A stretch of DNA of 64,000 nt from Alloactinosynnema sp. L-07. Lineage in GTDB: Bacteria > Actinomycetota > Actinomycetes > Mycobacteriales > Pseudonocardiaceae. The notes under the pieces were generated by a model. It was given only the letters and a program-made list of their open reading frames with translations, did no database searches and had not been told where the DNA came from. The position numbers were made by a program, and so were the translations under genes. The stretch lies in assembly GCF_900070365.1 (NCBI RefSeq), contig NZ_LN850107.1, forward strand, positions 6,014,001 through 6,078,000, given 5' to 3'. Below, in pieces: positions 17,347 through 26,582 of this stretch. Position 1 is the stretch's first letter, and each line of letters opens with the position of its first letter.

Positions 17347-18762
17347 ATGTCGGTACATCGGTTGTGTGCCCGCGCCATGGCCGTGCTCGCCCTGGTGACC
17401 CTGGGCGTGGCGGCCCCGATGACGGCCAGTGCCCAGGAATCCGCCGTGCCCGGGGCCGTCACCGCCGAAACCGGCGCCGACGCGATCCGGGCCAAGTACA
17501 ACGCGCTCGGCGGTGGGTCGCCGCTGGAGGGCCCGACCGTGCAGTCCGACGGGACGCTGACCGGGTTCTTCCGCAAGTGGAACACCAGAGTCGCGATCAC
17601 CTGGCACCCCGACCACGGCGCGCACTGGTTCTCCGGCGCGATCGAGGCCCGCTGGGAGGCCGACCTCGCCGCCGCGCCCAACGGCGCCGCCCTCGCCGAC
17701 CAGGGCAGCACAGCGGGCAGGCCGGGCGCCGCCGCCGCGTTCGTCAACGGCACATCGATCTACTACAGCGACGGCACCGGAGCGCACGTGCTCTCCGGCG
17801 CCGTGCGCGCCAAGTACTGGGCGCTGGGGGCCACCGCCAGCACCTTCGGCTTCCCGATCACCGACGTGGGCCGCACCACCGGCGCGGCGGGCAGCCACGC
17901 CGACTTCGACGGCGCGGTCACCATCCACGCCAAGGACGGCGGCCGGGGCCTGTGGTTCAGCGGCGAGCTGCGCAAGCGCTTCCATGAACTCGGCGGCTAC
18001 GCCGCGCTCGGCTTCCCGACCACCGACCAGGCCGCCACCCCCAACGGCGGGTGGTTCTTCGACATGGGCCCCGACCGCTCGATGTACTGGTCAACCGAGA
18101 CCGGCGCGCGGGTGCTCTCCGGGTCGGTGCACGCCAAGTACCTGGAGTTCAACTCGGTCAAGGGTCCCTTCGGGCTCCCGATCACCGACCTGCTGACCAC
18201 CCCCGGCCACCCAGGTGAGTTCGCCCAGTTCCAGAACGCGGTCAGCATCTTCTGGTCCAAGCCGACGGGCGCGCACTGGATCTCCGGGGCGCTGCGGCAG
18301 GAGTTCTGGGACAACGGCAGCCTGTCCGGGCTCGGCTTCCCGACCTCCGACCAGCTGCCCACGGCCGGGGTCAGCGGCCTGTATGTCCTCTTCGGTGCCG
18401 ACAAAGCGATCATCTGGGGCAGCGACAGTGGCGCCCACCTGGTCAAGGGCGCCATCCTCGCCAAACTGCGCGCCGACGGCGATGTCGCCGTCGACGGGCT
18501 GCCCGAGTACGACGAGATGGACCTCGACGGGACCCGCCGGTTCCAGCAGTTCCGGCAGGCATCGATCTTCACGGTGCCCACGGGCGGCGCGCTCACCGTC
18601 CGCGGCGTGATCCGGGCCGAGTGGTGGCGCCAGGGCGGCTGGACCGGCAGGCTCGGCCTGCCGGTCGCCGACGAGATCCGCAGGTCCGACGTGGTGACCC
18701 AGCAGTTCGCAGGTGGACGCATCGAGTGCCGGAGCGCTCGATGCGTCGCGATGTTCCCCTGA
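17347..18762 (+). CDS. Exported LGFP-repeat protein
   Basis: 471 residues with a signal peptide (about 1-29, AMAVLALVTLGVAAPMTASAQ) and LGFP repeats through to the end (GAHWFSGAIEA, YYSDGTGAH, FGFPITD, LGFPTTDQ, LGLPVADE). I chose the ATG at 17347, which begins a good signal peptide and has GAGGAG upstream, over earlier in-frame codons. It is the last of the tandem set and converges on the glycosyltransferase gene 12 nt away. No catalytic residues are visible; probably a structural or ligand-binding wall protein. Confidence 0.85.
   Translation: MSVHRLCARAMAVLALVTLGVAAPMTASAQESAVPGAVTAETGADAIRAKYNALGGGSPLEGPTVQSDGTLTGFFRKWNTRVAITWHPDHGAHWFSGAIEARWEADLAAAPNGAALADQGSTAGRPGAAAAFVNGTSIYYSDGTGAHVLSGAVRAKYWALGATASTFGFPITDVGRTTGAAGSHADFDGAVTIHAKDGGRGLWFSGELRKRFHELGGYAALGFPTTDQAATPNGGWFFDMGPDRSMYWSTETGARVLSGSVHAKYLEFNSVKGPFGLPITDLLTTPGHPGEFAQFQNAVSIFWSKPTGAHWISGALRQEFWDNGSLSGLGFPTSDQLPTAGVSGLYVLFGADKAIIWGSDSGAHLVKGAILAKLRADGDVAVDGLPEYDEMDLDGTRRFQQFRQASIFTVPTGGALTVRGVIRAEWWRQGGWTGRLGLPVADEIRRSDVVTQQFAGGRIECRSARCVAMFP
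18716..18747. terminator. Hairpin overlapping the 3' end of the fourth LGFP gene
   Basis: A perfect 11-bp stem (GACGCATCGAG / CTCGATGCGTC) with a 10-nt loop lies within the last codons and close to the stop of the convergent glycosyltransferase gene. It could end transcription from both sides. Confidence 0.55.
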
Positions 18763-18774
18763 CCCGCGACTGAC

Positions 18775-19821
18775 TCAGTGCGCGGTGGTCGTCTCCGGGC
18801 GAGCGGTCACCGCGCCGGTGTGGGCCGCGTTCGTGGCCGGGACACCGCTGTCGTGCACCGCGCGCAGGATGAACACCGGGCGCCTGCGGGCGTCGTCACC
18901 GGCCCGCCAGGTGTACTCGCCGAGGCCGCCGAACACCGACAGTTGCAGCCCCGCGAAGAAGAACACCGCCGAGAGCACCAGCAGCCACCCCACCGGCGCG
19001 GTCCACGAGATCAGCGCGACGAGCAGGGTCGCCAGTGTGCCGAGGATCCCGACCAGACCGATCCCCAGGCCCATCAGGAACGTGATCAGGAACGGCGCCG
19101 ACGAGAACTCCACAAAGGAGTCGATCACCAGGCGGATCTTCTTCTTGTTGGTCCACTTGCTCTTGCCCGCCGGGCGGGGCAGCTGCTCGAAGTAGATCGA
19201 GGTCTGCGTGAAGCCGGTCCAGGCGACCATGCCCATGACGTTGCGGTTGCGCTCGGGCATCTGGTTGACCACGTCGATGACCGCGCGCGAGATCAGGGCC
19301 TGCGATGGGCCCTCCTGCGGGAACGTCGGGCCGTCGGCCATGCGGGTGAAGACCACCGAGAACTTGCGCGACATCCAGTTCGCGACGCCCTTGGGCACCG
19401 CGCGGGTCTGCCGCAGGCCCCACACGATGTCGTTGCCCGCCTGCCAGGCGTCGATGAACCGGCCGATGGCCTCCACCGGCTCCTGCAGGTCGGTGCTGAC
19501 GGTGATCGCCGCGTCGCCGCGGCTGAGCGCCAGGCCCGCGGTGATGGCCGCGTGCGAGCCGAAGTTGCGCGACAGCGTCGCGACCCTGGCCACGTCGCCA
19601 TCGCGCAGCGCGCCCTTGACGATCTCGGCGGTGTTGTCGACCGAGCCGTCGTCGACCACCACCAGCTCGAAGTCCATGTCCGGCCGGTAGGCCCGGATCT
19701 CCCGGAAGAACCCGACCAGCCCGACGGCGTTGTCGGCCTCGTTGAACGCCGGGGCCAGGATGGTCACCAGCGGGCGGCGGGACTGGGTGGTCCCGTTCAC
19801 GGGCAGCTCTGGCGTGGTCAC
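18775..19821 (-). CDS. GtrB-like polyprenyl-phosphate glycosyltransferase (GT2)
   Basis: 348 residues. An N-terminal GT2/DPM1-like domain (ILAPAFNEADN, VVVDDGSVDNT, TLSRNFGSHAA, TDLQEPVE holding the DxD-like metal site) is followed by two C-terminal membrane helices (about 245-275 and 283-305). That is the architecture of GtrB-type enzymes, which move a hexose from a nucleotide sugar to polyprenyl phosphate. GTG start at 19821 overlaps the stop of the large membrane protein gene by 4 nt. The pair probably forms a lipid-linked sugar donor plus user. The sugar is unknown. Confidence 0.85.
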   Translation of the reverse strand: MTTPELPVNGTTQSRRPLVTILAPAFNEADNAVGLVGFFREIRAYRPDMDFELVVVDDGSVDNTAEIVKGALRDGDVARVATLSRNFGSHAAITAGLALSRGDAAITVSTDLQEPVEAIGRFIDAWQAGNDIVWGLRQTRAVPKGVANWMSRKFSVVFTRMADGPTFPQEGPSQALISRAVIDVVNQMPERNRNVMGMVAWTGFTQTSIYFEQLPRPAGKSKWTNKKKIRLVIDSFVEFSSAPFLITFLMGLGIGLVGILGTLATLLVALISWTAPVGWLLVLSAVFFFAGLQLSVFGGLGEYTWRAGDDARRRPVFILRAVHDSGVPATNAAHTGAVTARPETTTAH

Positions 19822-22163
19822 GGGCGAACGCCCCCTTCTGCGGAGTTCATGGTGCCGATCGGCTGCGGCGCGCGGTCGAGGTCGGCGAGGTCTGCGGCGG
19901 ATGTGTTGTCGAGCTCGGTCGGGGCGTCCGGGGTGTGGCCGCGGCGCCTGCGCAGCAGCCAGGGGACCACGGCCAGGCCCAGGGTCAGGGTGCCGCCCGC
20001 GACGTAGCCCGCGACGCCCGCGGTGAAGCCGGGCGGGGTCCACTTCAGCTCGATCTCGCCGCTGGTGACGCCCTTGGGCAGGGGCACCTCGACCAGTCCG
20101 GCGAACCCGGTGCCGACCGGCACGTCGGTGCCGTTCACGGTTGCGGTGTAGCCGGGCCAGTTGAGTCGGGCGAAGGTCAGCTTGGCTTCGCCGTCGGCGC
20201 TGTCGCGGGTGAAGCGCACCTTCTCGTCGATCCGGTCGGTCTTCGCGTCGGAGTCGATGGTGACACCGTCGGGGACGTGGGAGAGCCTGCCGTCGGGGAA
20301 GCGCGGCGGGTCGGTGCGCTTCCAGACGGTGGTCAGGCCGCTGTCCTCGTCCTCGACGGAGCGGTGCCAGCCCGGCGGCGCCGTCCAGTTGGCGGTGTTG
20401 ATCAGGGCGTTCTGGACCACGACGGTCCTGGCGTTGATCAGGTCGGCGAAGGTCGCCCCGTCGTAGCCGGGGACGGTTCGGAACATGCGGTTCCACGCGT
20501 CGGGGCAGGTCGTCGAGCCCTCGTACTGCGCGCACAGCTTCTCGTCGAGCAAGGTGTAGCCGATGCCGCTGTAGGCGGTCGTGCTCTCGACGCCCGCGAC
20601 GCTGTAGAGGTTGCCCCACAGCATGTCCTGGTAGGCCTTGTCCGGCAGCAGGCTGCCGGGGGGCACCTTGTAGAGGTCGGCGATCTGCACCGTGAGGCCG
20701 TCGTACTTGGCGAACCGCTCCTCGATCAGCGCGCGGCTGTTGGGGAACTGGTAGTTGTTGACGTTGTACCAGCCGGGGAACCAGGTGACCTGCAGCGCGA
20801 GCACGATCAGCGTGCCGACCGCGAACACCGCGTAGCCCAGCCTGCTGATCACGTCGAAGCGCACCAGCGCGGCGACCAGGACGATCACGACCAGAGCGCC
20901 CAGCGCGTGCCGGTGGGCGTGCATCGGCACGTCCGACCAGGCCAGGTAGGCGCCGAAGCCGATGATGCCGACCGAGCCGAACGCCCGCCGCTTCCAGTGC
21001 GTGCGGTCCAGACCCGCGCTGGCCATGATCACGAACAGCAGCCCGACCGCGAACCACATGAAGTCGATCAGCCGCAGCGGCCAGCGGAACATCCACACCT
21101 GCGACGGGCCCAGCATCAGCAGCAGGTAGATCGCGCCGAAGAGGTAGATGGCCGACAGGCTGCGCCAGCGGTCGCGCAGCACCCGCCAGCGCAGCCACGG
21201 CAGCAGGGGCAGCACGAACCATGCCAGGTACATCACCGGGACGGTCAGGTACGGCACGTTGAAGTTGACGATGTAGGGCTGGAATGTCGGCGTGCTCATC
21301 CCCATGAAGTCGGTCAGCGTGGGGGCGAGGAACTCGTCGTTGTAGGTCCTGCTGCCCGCGCGGTAGCCGACGTGCGAGGTCAGCAGCAGCGGCAGGTAGA
21401 CCAGCACGCTCATCATCAGGACCGCGACGCCGGACAGCACCAGGCCAACGATCTTCGGGCGCTTTCCCGACACCCACGCCTCGACCATCACGCCGAGGAA
21501 GACGAAACCAGTGCTGAGCAGGCCATACGGGTTGCCGAGCGAGCAGCACAGGTACCCGGCGACCACGACCCAGACCAGCGAGCCGCCCTGGTGCAGCACC
21601 CGGCGGGCGGTCCACCACAGCCACGGCGTGAACGCGGTCAGGATCAGCGCGTTGACCCACGCGGTGCCGTCGACGAACAGCGAGTACCCGGCCAGCGGCA
21701 GCGCCGCGCCCAGCGTGGCGGCCAGGGTCGGGCGCACGCCGTAGCCGCGGGCCAGCAGGTAGCTGCCGCCCGCCATCACCATCATGAAGAACGTCTTGGC
21801 GAGCGTGATCGCGATCGCCATGTTGTCGATGTAGTACGTGCCGATCGCGACCGCGACGACGACCGGGTTCCACATGCCGCCGACACCCTCGGCGGCGAAG
21901 TTGCCGCCGCGCCACATCTCCAGCTCCAGCAGCGGGATGCGGCCCTTGGTGACCGACTCGGCCATCTGCAGCCAGTTCGGCAGACCAGCCGCCGCGGTGT
22001 CGTCCCACAGGTAGAAGATGTGGTTCCGGATCAGCGGTAACGCCGCGCCGACGCCCACCACCGCGAGCATCAGCAGCGGCGGCAGCCAGCGGGGAAACCC
22101 GCGCCGACCGGCGGTGGAGTCGGGCGTGACGGTGTCGGCAGGCCCGGTCGTACCCACGCTCAT
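19818..22163 (-). CDS. Large polytopic membrane protein, YfhO/GT-C glycosyltransferase-like
   Basis: 781 residues with roughly twelve hydrophobic helices between about residues 25 and 460, then an extracytoplasmic region (about 470-735) rich in Trp/Tyr, and a final helix near 740-760 before a basic tail (LLRRRRGH). The N-terminal loop has LWDDTAAAGLPNW, a typical acidic first-loop motif of GT-C/YfhO proteins. It likely uses the polyprenyl-phosphate sugar made by the downstream GtrB-like enzyme to decorate a surface polymer. The ATG at 22163 is uncertain; another lies at 22175 and neither has a strong ribosome site. Confidence 0.75.
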   Translation of the reverse strand: MSVGTTGPADTVTPDSTAGRRGFPRWLPPLLMLAVVGVGAALPLIRNHIFYLWDDTAAAGLPNWLQMAESVTKGRIPLLELEMWRGGNFAAEGVGGMWNPVVVAVAIGTYYIDNMAIAITLAKTFFMMVMAGGSYLLARGYGVRPTLAATLGAALPLAGYSLFVDGTAWVNALILTAFTPWLWWTARRVLHQGGSLVWVVVAGYLCCSLGNPYGLLSTGFVFLGVMVEAWVSGKRPKIVGLVLSGVAVLMMSVLVYLPLLLTSHVGYRAGSRTYNDEFLAPTLTDFMGMSTPTFQPYIVNFNVPYLTVPVMYLAWFVLPLLPWLRWRVLRDRWRSLSAIYLFGAIYLLLMLGPSQVWMFRWPLRLIDFMWFAVGLLFVIMASAGLDRTHWKRRAFGSVGIIGFGAYLAWSDVPMHAHRHALGALVVIVLVAALVRFDVISRLGYAVFAVGTLIVLALQVTWFPGWYNVNNYQFPNSRALIEERFAKYDGLTVQIADLYKVPPGSLLPDKAYQDMLWGNLYSVAGVESTTAYSGIGYTLLDEKLCAQYEGSTTCPDAWNRMFRTVPGYDGATFADLINARTVVVQNALINTANWTAPPGWHRSVEDEDSGLTTVWKRTDPPRFPDGRLSHVPDGVTIDSDAKTDRIDEKVRFTRDSADGEAKLTFARLNWPGYTATVNGTDVPVGTGFAGLVEVPLPKGVTSGEIELKWTPPGFTAGVAGYVAGGTLTLGLAVVPWLLRRRRGHTPDAPTELDNTSAADLADLDRAPQPIGTMNSAEGGVRP

Positions 22164-22328
22164 GTGCGGAACCATTTCAGCTCGTTGCGGGTCTGGGATC
22201 CGCGACCGAAGCCGTCTTCCCGATCGGGTGACGGCTGGTGCACAGAACAGTCGAACACGGTACAGACGTAGACTCCTGGCCCGGTTGTCAACCCCCGTTG
22301 TTCCGGCCCCGGCCCGAGGAGTCCCCGC

Positions 22329-23045
22329 GTGAACCAGATCCATCCTTCCGCGCTCGTCGGTGCCGGTGTCGAGCTGGGCACCAATGTCACCGTCGGACCG
22401 GGCGCGGTGCTGCTCGGCCCGCTGGTCGTCGGCGACGACTGCTGGATCGGCCCCGGCTGCGTCATCGGCACCCCGCCGGAGATCAGCAGCCTGCGGCACA
22501 ACCGGGCCTGGGACGGCGACCTCGACCACATCGGCGTCGAGATCGGCCCGCGGACCGTCGTGCGCGAGTTGACGACCATCCACCAGGGCAGCTACCGCCG
22601 GACCCGGATCGGCGCCGACTGCTGGCTGCTCAACCGCGTCTACGTCGCCCACGACGGCCTGATCGGCGACGGTGTGACGCTGTCGGCCGGGGTCAGCGTC
22701 GGCGGCCACGCGCAGATCGGCGACAAGGTCAACATCGGCATGAACGCGGTGCTGCACCAGCGCCGCGTCGTGGGTCCGGGCGCCATGGTGGGCATGGGCA
22801 CCGCGGTCACCCGCGACGTGCCGCCGTTCGCGATGGCCTACGGCAACCCGGTGCGCCTGCGCGGGGTGAACTCGGTCGGGATGAGCCGCGCCGGGGTCGA
22901 CGACGAGTCGATCGCGCTGCTCAGCGCCGAGTACGCGCGCAACGCGGTGCCCGCCGAGGTTCCCGCGCCGCTGGCCGCCGCCTTTGCCTGGTGGACGGCC
23001 GCCGAGCCCGCCCGGCCGCTCGCGGGCACCGCCGCGCACGCCTGA
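22329..23045 (+). CDS. LpxA-like hexapeptide acyltransferase
   Basis: 238 residues of left-handed beta-helix repeats beginning at residue 3 (IHPSALVGAGVELGTNVTVGPGAV), with the LpxA-type insert VIGTPPE and LNRVYVAHDGLIGD, where His is the candidate catalytic base. The family moves acyl groups from acyl-ACP to UDP-GlcNAc. LpxA itself is absent from this type of envelope, so an amino-sugar or polyketide-type acyl transfer is more likely. The C-terminal helical region (about 185-238) resembles the LpxA trimer tail. GTG start with GAGGAG 6 nt upstream. It is transcribed divergently from the membrane protein gene. Confidence 0.8.
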   Translation: MNQIHPSALVGAGVELGTNVTVGPGAVLLGPLVVGDDCWIGPGCVIGTPPEISSLRHNRAWDGDLDHIGVEIGPRTVVRELTTIHQGSYRRTRIGADCWLLNRVYVAHDGLIGDGVTLSAGVSVGGHAQIGDKVNIGMNAVLHQRRVVGPGAMVGMGTAVTRDVPPFAMAYGNPVRLRGVNSVGMSRAGVDDESIALLSAEYARNAVPAEVPAPLAAAFAWWTAAEPARPLAGTAAHA

Positions 23046-23148
23046 CCAACCACACCAAGTCGGCGTTGCCAATCCCCGAACGGGTAAACTGCGGGGGCTC
23101 AGCGCGCGCCGTGTCGGCGTGCGCCAACCCGCGACCCCCTCGAGAGAC

Positions 23149-24789
23149 GTGACGGACAAGCCTGATCTTCCCAAGCTTCCCCCGGCGTTCGAGCTCCTGG
23201 ACGAGAGCGGCGTCGGTCTGGCCAACGGTGATGGTCTGCTCGACGCACGGGAGCGCGCTCTCGTCGTGGGCGCGGCCAACTTCCAGGCCATGACCCGGCC
23301 CGGCCGGACCATTCGCCTCACCGTGCTGCGCGGCCCGTCGGGCAGCCTGCCCTCGCTCACCGACGAGCAGACGGCCAGCATCGAGTGGCCGGACGACCGC
23401 GAGGTCGTCGGCTCGGTCGTCTTCCGCAGCCTGGTGCACACCACCGCGGCCGGGGTCGACTCCGACGGCCTCGTCGACTTGGTCGTCGACGTCGGCGGCG
23501 GCGAGCAGACCGCGTCGGCCTACCACCAGCTGCCCGGCATCAAGGGCGCGGTGCGCCGGGCCGTGCGGTTCACCGTGCCGGTGCAGTTCGACGCTCTGCG
23601 CCAGTTCCGCACCGACCTCGTCGAGCGCAAGGCCCGCTCGCAGAGCCTGCCGCGCAAGGCTGGTGTCAGCGTCGATCGCGGTGCCGCCGCGATCGAGCAG
23701 GGCAAGACCCCGGCGGTGCTGTTCGGCATCCACTGGCTCGAACTCGGCGGCGCCGAGCGGTGGGCGCTGGAGACGGTCCAGCTGGCCAAGGACGCGGGCC
23801 TGACGCCGGTCGTCATCACCGACCGGCCGTCGAGCCACCCGTGGATCACCCGCCCCGAGTTCGACGGCGCGGTGATCGTCCCGCTCACCCACCCGCTGGC
23901 CCCGGACAGCGAGTCGACGCTGCTCAACGGCATCCTGTCGATGTTCGACGTGCGCGGCGTGCACGTGCACCACTGCACGTGGCTCTACGAGCGGCTGCCG
24001 TGGCTCAAGGCGATCCGGCCGGACATCCCGGTCGTCGACTCGCTGCACATCCTGGAGTGGCGCACCGGCGGCTTTGTCGACATCTCCGTGCGGATGTCCA
24101 ACGTCATCGACAAGCACCACGTGATCTCGCCGCAGCTGCGCGACTACCTGGTCGGCAAGCAGAACCTCGACAAGGACAAGGTCGCCCTGGCCACCCTGGC
24201 CAACCTGACCGTCCGCGGCGACTCGCCCGCGCCCACGGTGCCCGACGGCCCGTTCACGGTGGCCTTCGTCGGCCGGTTCACCCAGCAGAAGCGGCCGTAC
24301 CTGTTCGTCAAGCTCGCCGCCGAACTCAAGCGCTCCGCCCCGGGCGAGGTCCGGTTCATCATGCACGGCGACGGCGAGCTGTCCGGCGAGGTGCACGGCC
24401 TGCGGTCCCGGCTCGGCCTCGCCGACGTGCTGGAGATCCGCGGCCCGGACCGCCCGGTGCCGCAGACCCTGGCCGAAGCCGACGTGCTGGTGATCTCCTC
24501 CGACAACGAGGGGCTCACCCTGACCTCGTTCGAGGCGTCCGCCGCGGGTGTGCCGGTCGTGTCCGCCGACGTCGGCTCGCAGGCCTCGCTGATCGCCGAC
24601 GACCTGCTCTGCCCGCGCCACCCCTACCCGTTCATCCGCACCGCGGCCGACCGGATCGGCACCATGATGACCTCGCCGCAGCGGCGCGAGGCCTGGCTCG
24701 CCGAGCAGCGGACGAAGTCGATCGCGTTCGCGGCCCTGCCCGACGCCCGGTCGTGGATCCGCGACCTCTACGAAGGATGGATGCAGTGA
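23149..24789 (+). CDS. GT4 family glycosyltransferase with extra N-terminal domain
   Basis: 546 residues. The GT-B/GT4 core runs from about 185 to 540: IHWLELGGAERWALE (acceptor-side loop), VAFVGRFTQQKRPY, and the donor-binding ISSDNEGLTLTSFEASAAGVPVV with its two conserved glutamates. The first 160 residues form a separate, beta-rich segment with no recognised match. The GTG start is weakly supported (no strong ribosome site) but fits the 5' limit of coding bias. The stop overlaps the next GT2 start by 4 nt, so both probably act on one glycan. Retaining mechanism expected from the family; sugar unknown. Confidence 0.83.
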   Translation: MTDKPDLPKLPPAFELLDESGVGLANGDGLLDARERALVVGAANFQAMTRPGRTIRLTVLRGPSGSLPSLTDEQTASIEWPDDREVVGSVVFRSLVHTTAAGVDSDGLVDLVVDVGGGEQTASAYHQLPGIKGAVRRAVRFTVPVQFDALRQFRTDLVERKARSQSLPRKAGVSVDRGAAAIEQGKTPAVLFGIHWLELGGAERWALETVQLAKDAGLTPVVITDRPSSHPWITRPEFDGAVIVPLTHPLAPDSESTLLNGILSMFDVRGVHVHHCTWLYERLPWLKAIRPDIPVVDSLHILEWRTGGFVDISVRMSNVIDKHHVISPQLRDYLVGKQNLDKDKVALATLANLTVRGDSPAPTVPDGPFTVAFVGRFTQQKRPYLFVKLAAELKRSAPGEVRFIMHGDGELSGEVHGLRSRLGLADVLEIRGPDRPVPQTLAEADVLVISSDNEGLTLTSFEASAAGVPVVSADVGSQASLIADDLLCPRHPYPFIRTAADRIGTMMTSPQRREAWLAEQRTKSIAFAALPDARSWIRDLYEGWMQ

Positions 24790-25688
24790 GTTCTGTCGCC
24801 GCCGTTGTCGTCACGTACAACCGCAAGGACAAGCTGACGACGGTCCTCGACCACGTGCTGGCCCAGACGCTGCGCCCGGCGTGGGTCGTGGTGGTCGACA
24901 ACGCCTCGACCGACGGCACCGCCGAGGTCCTGGCCGACTACGTCAGGCGCGACGACCGGGTGGTCGTGGTCAGCCTCGACACCAACACCGGCGGCGCGGG
25001 CGGCTTCGCCACCGGCATGGCCCGCGGCTACGAACTCGGCGCCGACTTCGTCTGGATCATGGACGACGACTGCTACCCGAACGAGGACGCGCTCGAAGAA
25101 CTGGTCAACGGCCACGCCAAGGCCGAGGCCACCCTGGGCACCCAGCTGCCGTACGCGTGTTCGCTGGTCAAGTACATCGACGGCAACATCTGCGAGATGA
25201 ACAACCCGGGCACCACCTGGGACTGGGGCAGGCTCATCTCCAAGGGCGAGCAGAGCGTGCTGGTCACCCACTGCTCGTTCGTCTCGGTGCTGTTCCCGCG
25301 CTGGACGCTGACCCGCTTCGGCCTGCCGCTCAAGGAGTACTTCATCTGGTTCGACGACCAGGAGTACACCATTCGGGTCACCAAGGACGCCCCCGGCGTC
25401 CAGGTGCTCAGCAGCGTCGTCGTGCACGACATGGGCGTCAACCGGGGCGTCAACTTCGGTGACGTCACCCCGGCCAACATCTGGAAGTTCGAGTACGGCG
25501 CCCGCAACGAGGCCTCGTTCCGCCTGCACCACGAGAACCCGGTGGCCTTCGCCAAGTTCCTCGCGCGCATGGTCGCGGGCCTGCGTGGCGGCGGCGTGGC
25601 CTGGCCGCTGCGGATCCGCCTGCTCAAGAAGGTCGTCGAAGGCATGCGCTTCAACCCGAAGCCGGACTTCCCCCGCTCGGTGCTCTGA
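24786..25688 (+). CDS. GT2 glycosyltransferase (rhamnosyl/galactofuranosyl type)
   Basis: 300 residues, inverting GT-A fold. VVVTYNRKDKL at the N-terminus, VVDNASTDGT for nucleotide binding, FVWIMDDDCYP as the DxD metal site and WFDDQEYTIR as the catalytic-base region. The organisation is the same as the GlfT1-like protein at 42844-43749, suggesting a furanose or deoxyhexose donor. GTG start overlapping the GT4 stop by 4 nt. It is the last gene of the plus-strand glycan block and is followed at once by a strong terminator. Confidence 0.85.
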   Translation: MSSVAAVVVTYNRKDKLTTVLDHVLAQTLRPAWVVVVDNASTDGTAEVLADYVRRDDRVVVVSLDTNTGGAGGFATGMARGYELGADFVWIMDDDCYPNEDALEELVNGHAKAEATLGTQLPYACSLVKYIDGNICEMNNPGTTWDWGRLISKGEQSVLVTHCSFVSVLFPRWTLTRFGLPLKEYFIWFDDQEYTIRVTKDAPGVQVLSSVVVHDMGVNRGVNFGDVTPANIWKFEYGARNEASFRLHHENPVAFAKFLARMVAGLRGGGVAWPLRIRLLKKVVEGMRFNPKPDFPRSVL

Positions 25689-25700
25689 GCCGGAAACGCC

Positions 25701-25734
25701 GAACGGGCCACTCTCCGAGGAGAGTGGCCCGTTC
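25701..25734. terminator. Strong hairpin terminator between GT2 and cspA
   Basis: A 14-bp perfect stem (GAACGGGCCACTCT / AGAGTGGCCCGTTC) with a 6-nt loop, followed by TGGTTT. It lies between convergent genes and can serve both. Confidence 0.88.
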
Positions 25735-25751
25735 TGGTTTGCGAGCTAAGC

Positions 25752-25955
25752 TCAGATGGCGCGAACGCCAGTGGCCTGCGGGCCCTTCTGGCCCTGGCCG
25801 ATCTCGAACTCCACGCGGGCGTTCTCGTCCAGGCTCTTGAAGCCCGAACCCTGGATCTCCGAGTAGTGAACGAAGACGTCAGCGCCGCCGTCGTCCGGCT
25901 GGATGAAGCCGAAGCCCTTTTCGGAGTTGAACCACTTCACTGTGCCCTGTGCCAC
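25752..25955 (-). CDS. cspA: Cold-shock protein (CspA family)
   Basis: 67 residues, the full length of a single cold-shock domain. RNA-binding motifs are present as KGFGFI (RNP1) and VFVHY (RNP2), with GTVKWFN at the N-terminus. It acts as an RNA chaperone that melts structure in mRNA. The GTG start at 25955 is chosen because GAGGAG lies 6 nt upstream and AQGTVKWFN is the standard N-terminus; the longer in-frame extension is leader. The roughly 250 bp upstream to the next gene contain the promoter and leader; I see no further gene there. Confidence 0.95.
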   Translation of the reverse strand: MAQGTVKWFNSEKGFGFIQPDDGGADVFVHYSEIQGSGFKSLDENARVEFEIGQGQKGPQATGVRAI

Positions 25956-26210
25956 GTCTATCTCCTCAACAGGTACCGCTAAAGCACACACGGACGTGCG
26001 CGCCCTGGTCGGTTTCAGACGGCGACTTCTCCGGCTTGACCTGGAGGAAAACCGCGCGCCCGCAACGATCTCTTGCGAGCGTGATCTAACACGTACTCAA
26101 GAAAACTTACGACCTCACACAGTCAACCACAGACCACGGGTGCCGCGCACGTGTGCCGCGACACCGGGTCGGGGGTTGCGGCGCTACCCCTGCTGGGAGA
26201 CGCTTTGACT

Positions 26211-26582
26211 GTGAGCGAGCTCGCCAGCCAGAAATCCGGGATCGAGAACACCGAATCCATCGCGCTAGACCTCGACGAAGCAGGCGTATCGGTCGACCTG
26301 CCCCGCCCCGAACACCGAGGCGATCAAGTACAGGGCGTGCCCTACCGCCCCGTCGAGTTCCGCGACGACGATCTGCCAACGGCCCTGGAGCGGGCCGCGT
26401 CGTGGTTGCGAAGTACACAGCAGTGGCTCGGTGAACCGGTGGACGTCATCGCCATCCATCTCGACTACGACGACGGCGAGGGATCGCCGTACTACGACGT
26501 CAAGCTCCTCTGCAACGAGGAAGACCTCGCGGGCGCGCCGATCGCCCTGCGGGAGCAGGCCGCCAAGACAGTGAGCGGCTAG
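26211..26582 (+). CDS. Hypothetical protein, acidic, 123 aa
   Basis: Not recognised. The sequence is strongly acidic with the segments AIHLDYDDGEGSPYYDVKLL and LREQAAKTVSG near the C-terminus; no membrane segment or signal peptide. The first 40 residues look disordered and the rest could form a small alpha/beta fold. GTG at 26211 is one start; a TTG at 26205 has a better spaced GGAGA. The stop TAG overlaps the GTG of the acyltransferase gene by one base, so the two are translationally coupled and the protein may accompany lipid or envelope synthesis. Confidence 0.7.
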   Translation: MSELASQKSGIENTESIALDLDEAGVSVDLPRPEHRGDQVQGVPYRPVEFRDDDLPTALERAASWLRSTQQWLGEPVDVIAIHLDYDDGEGSPYYDVKLLCNEEDLAGAPIALREQAAKTVSG

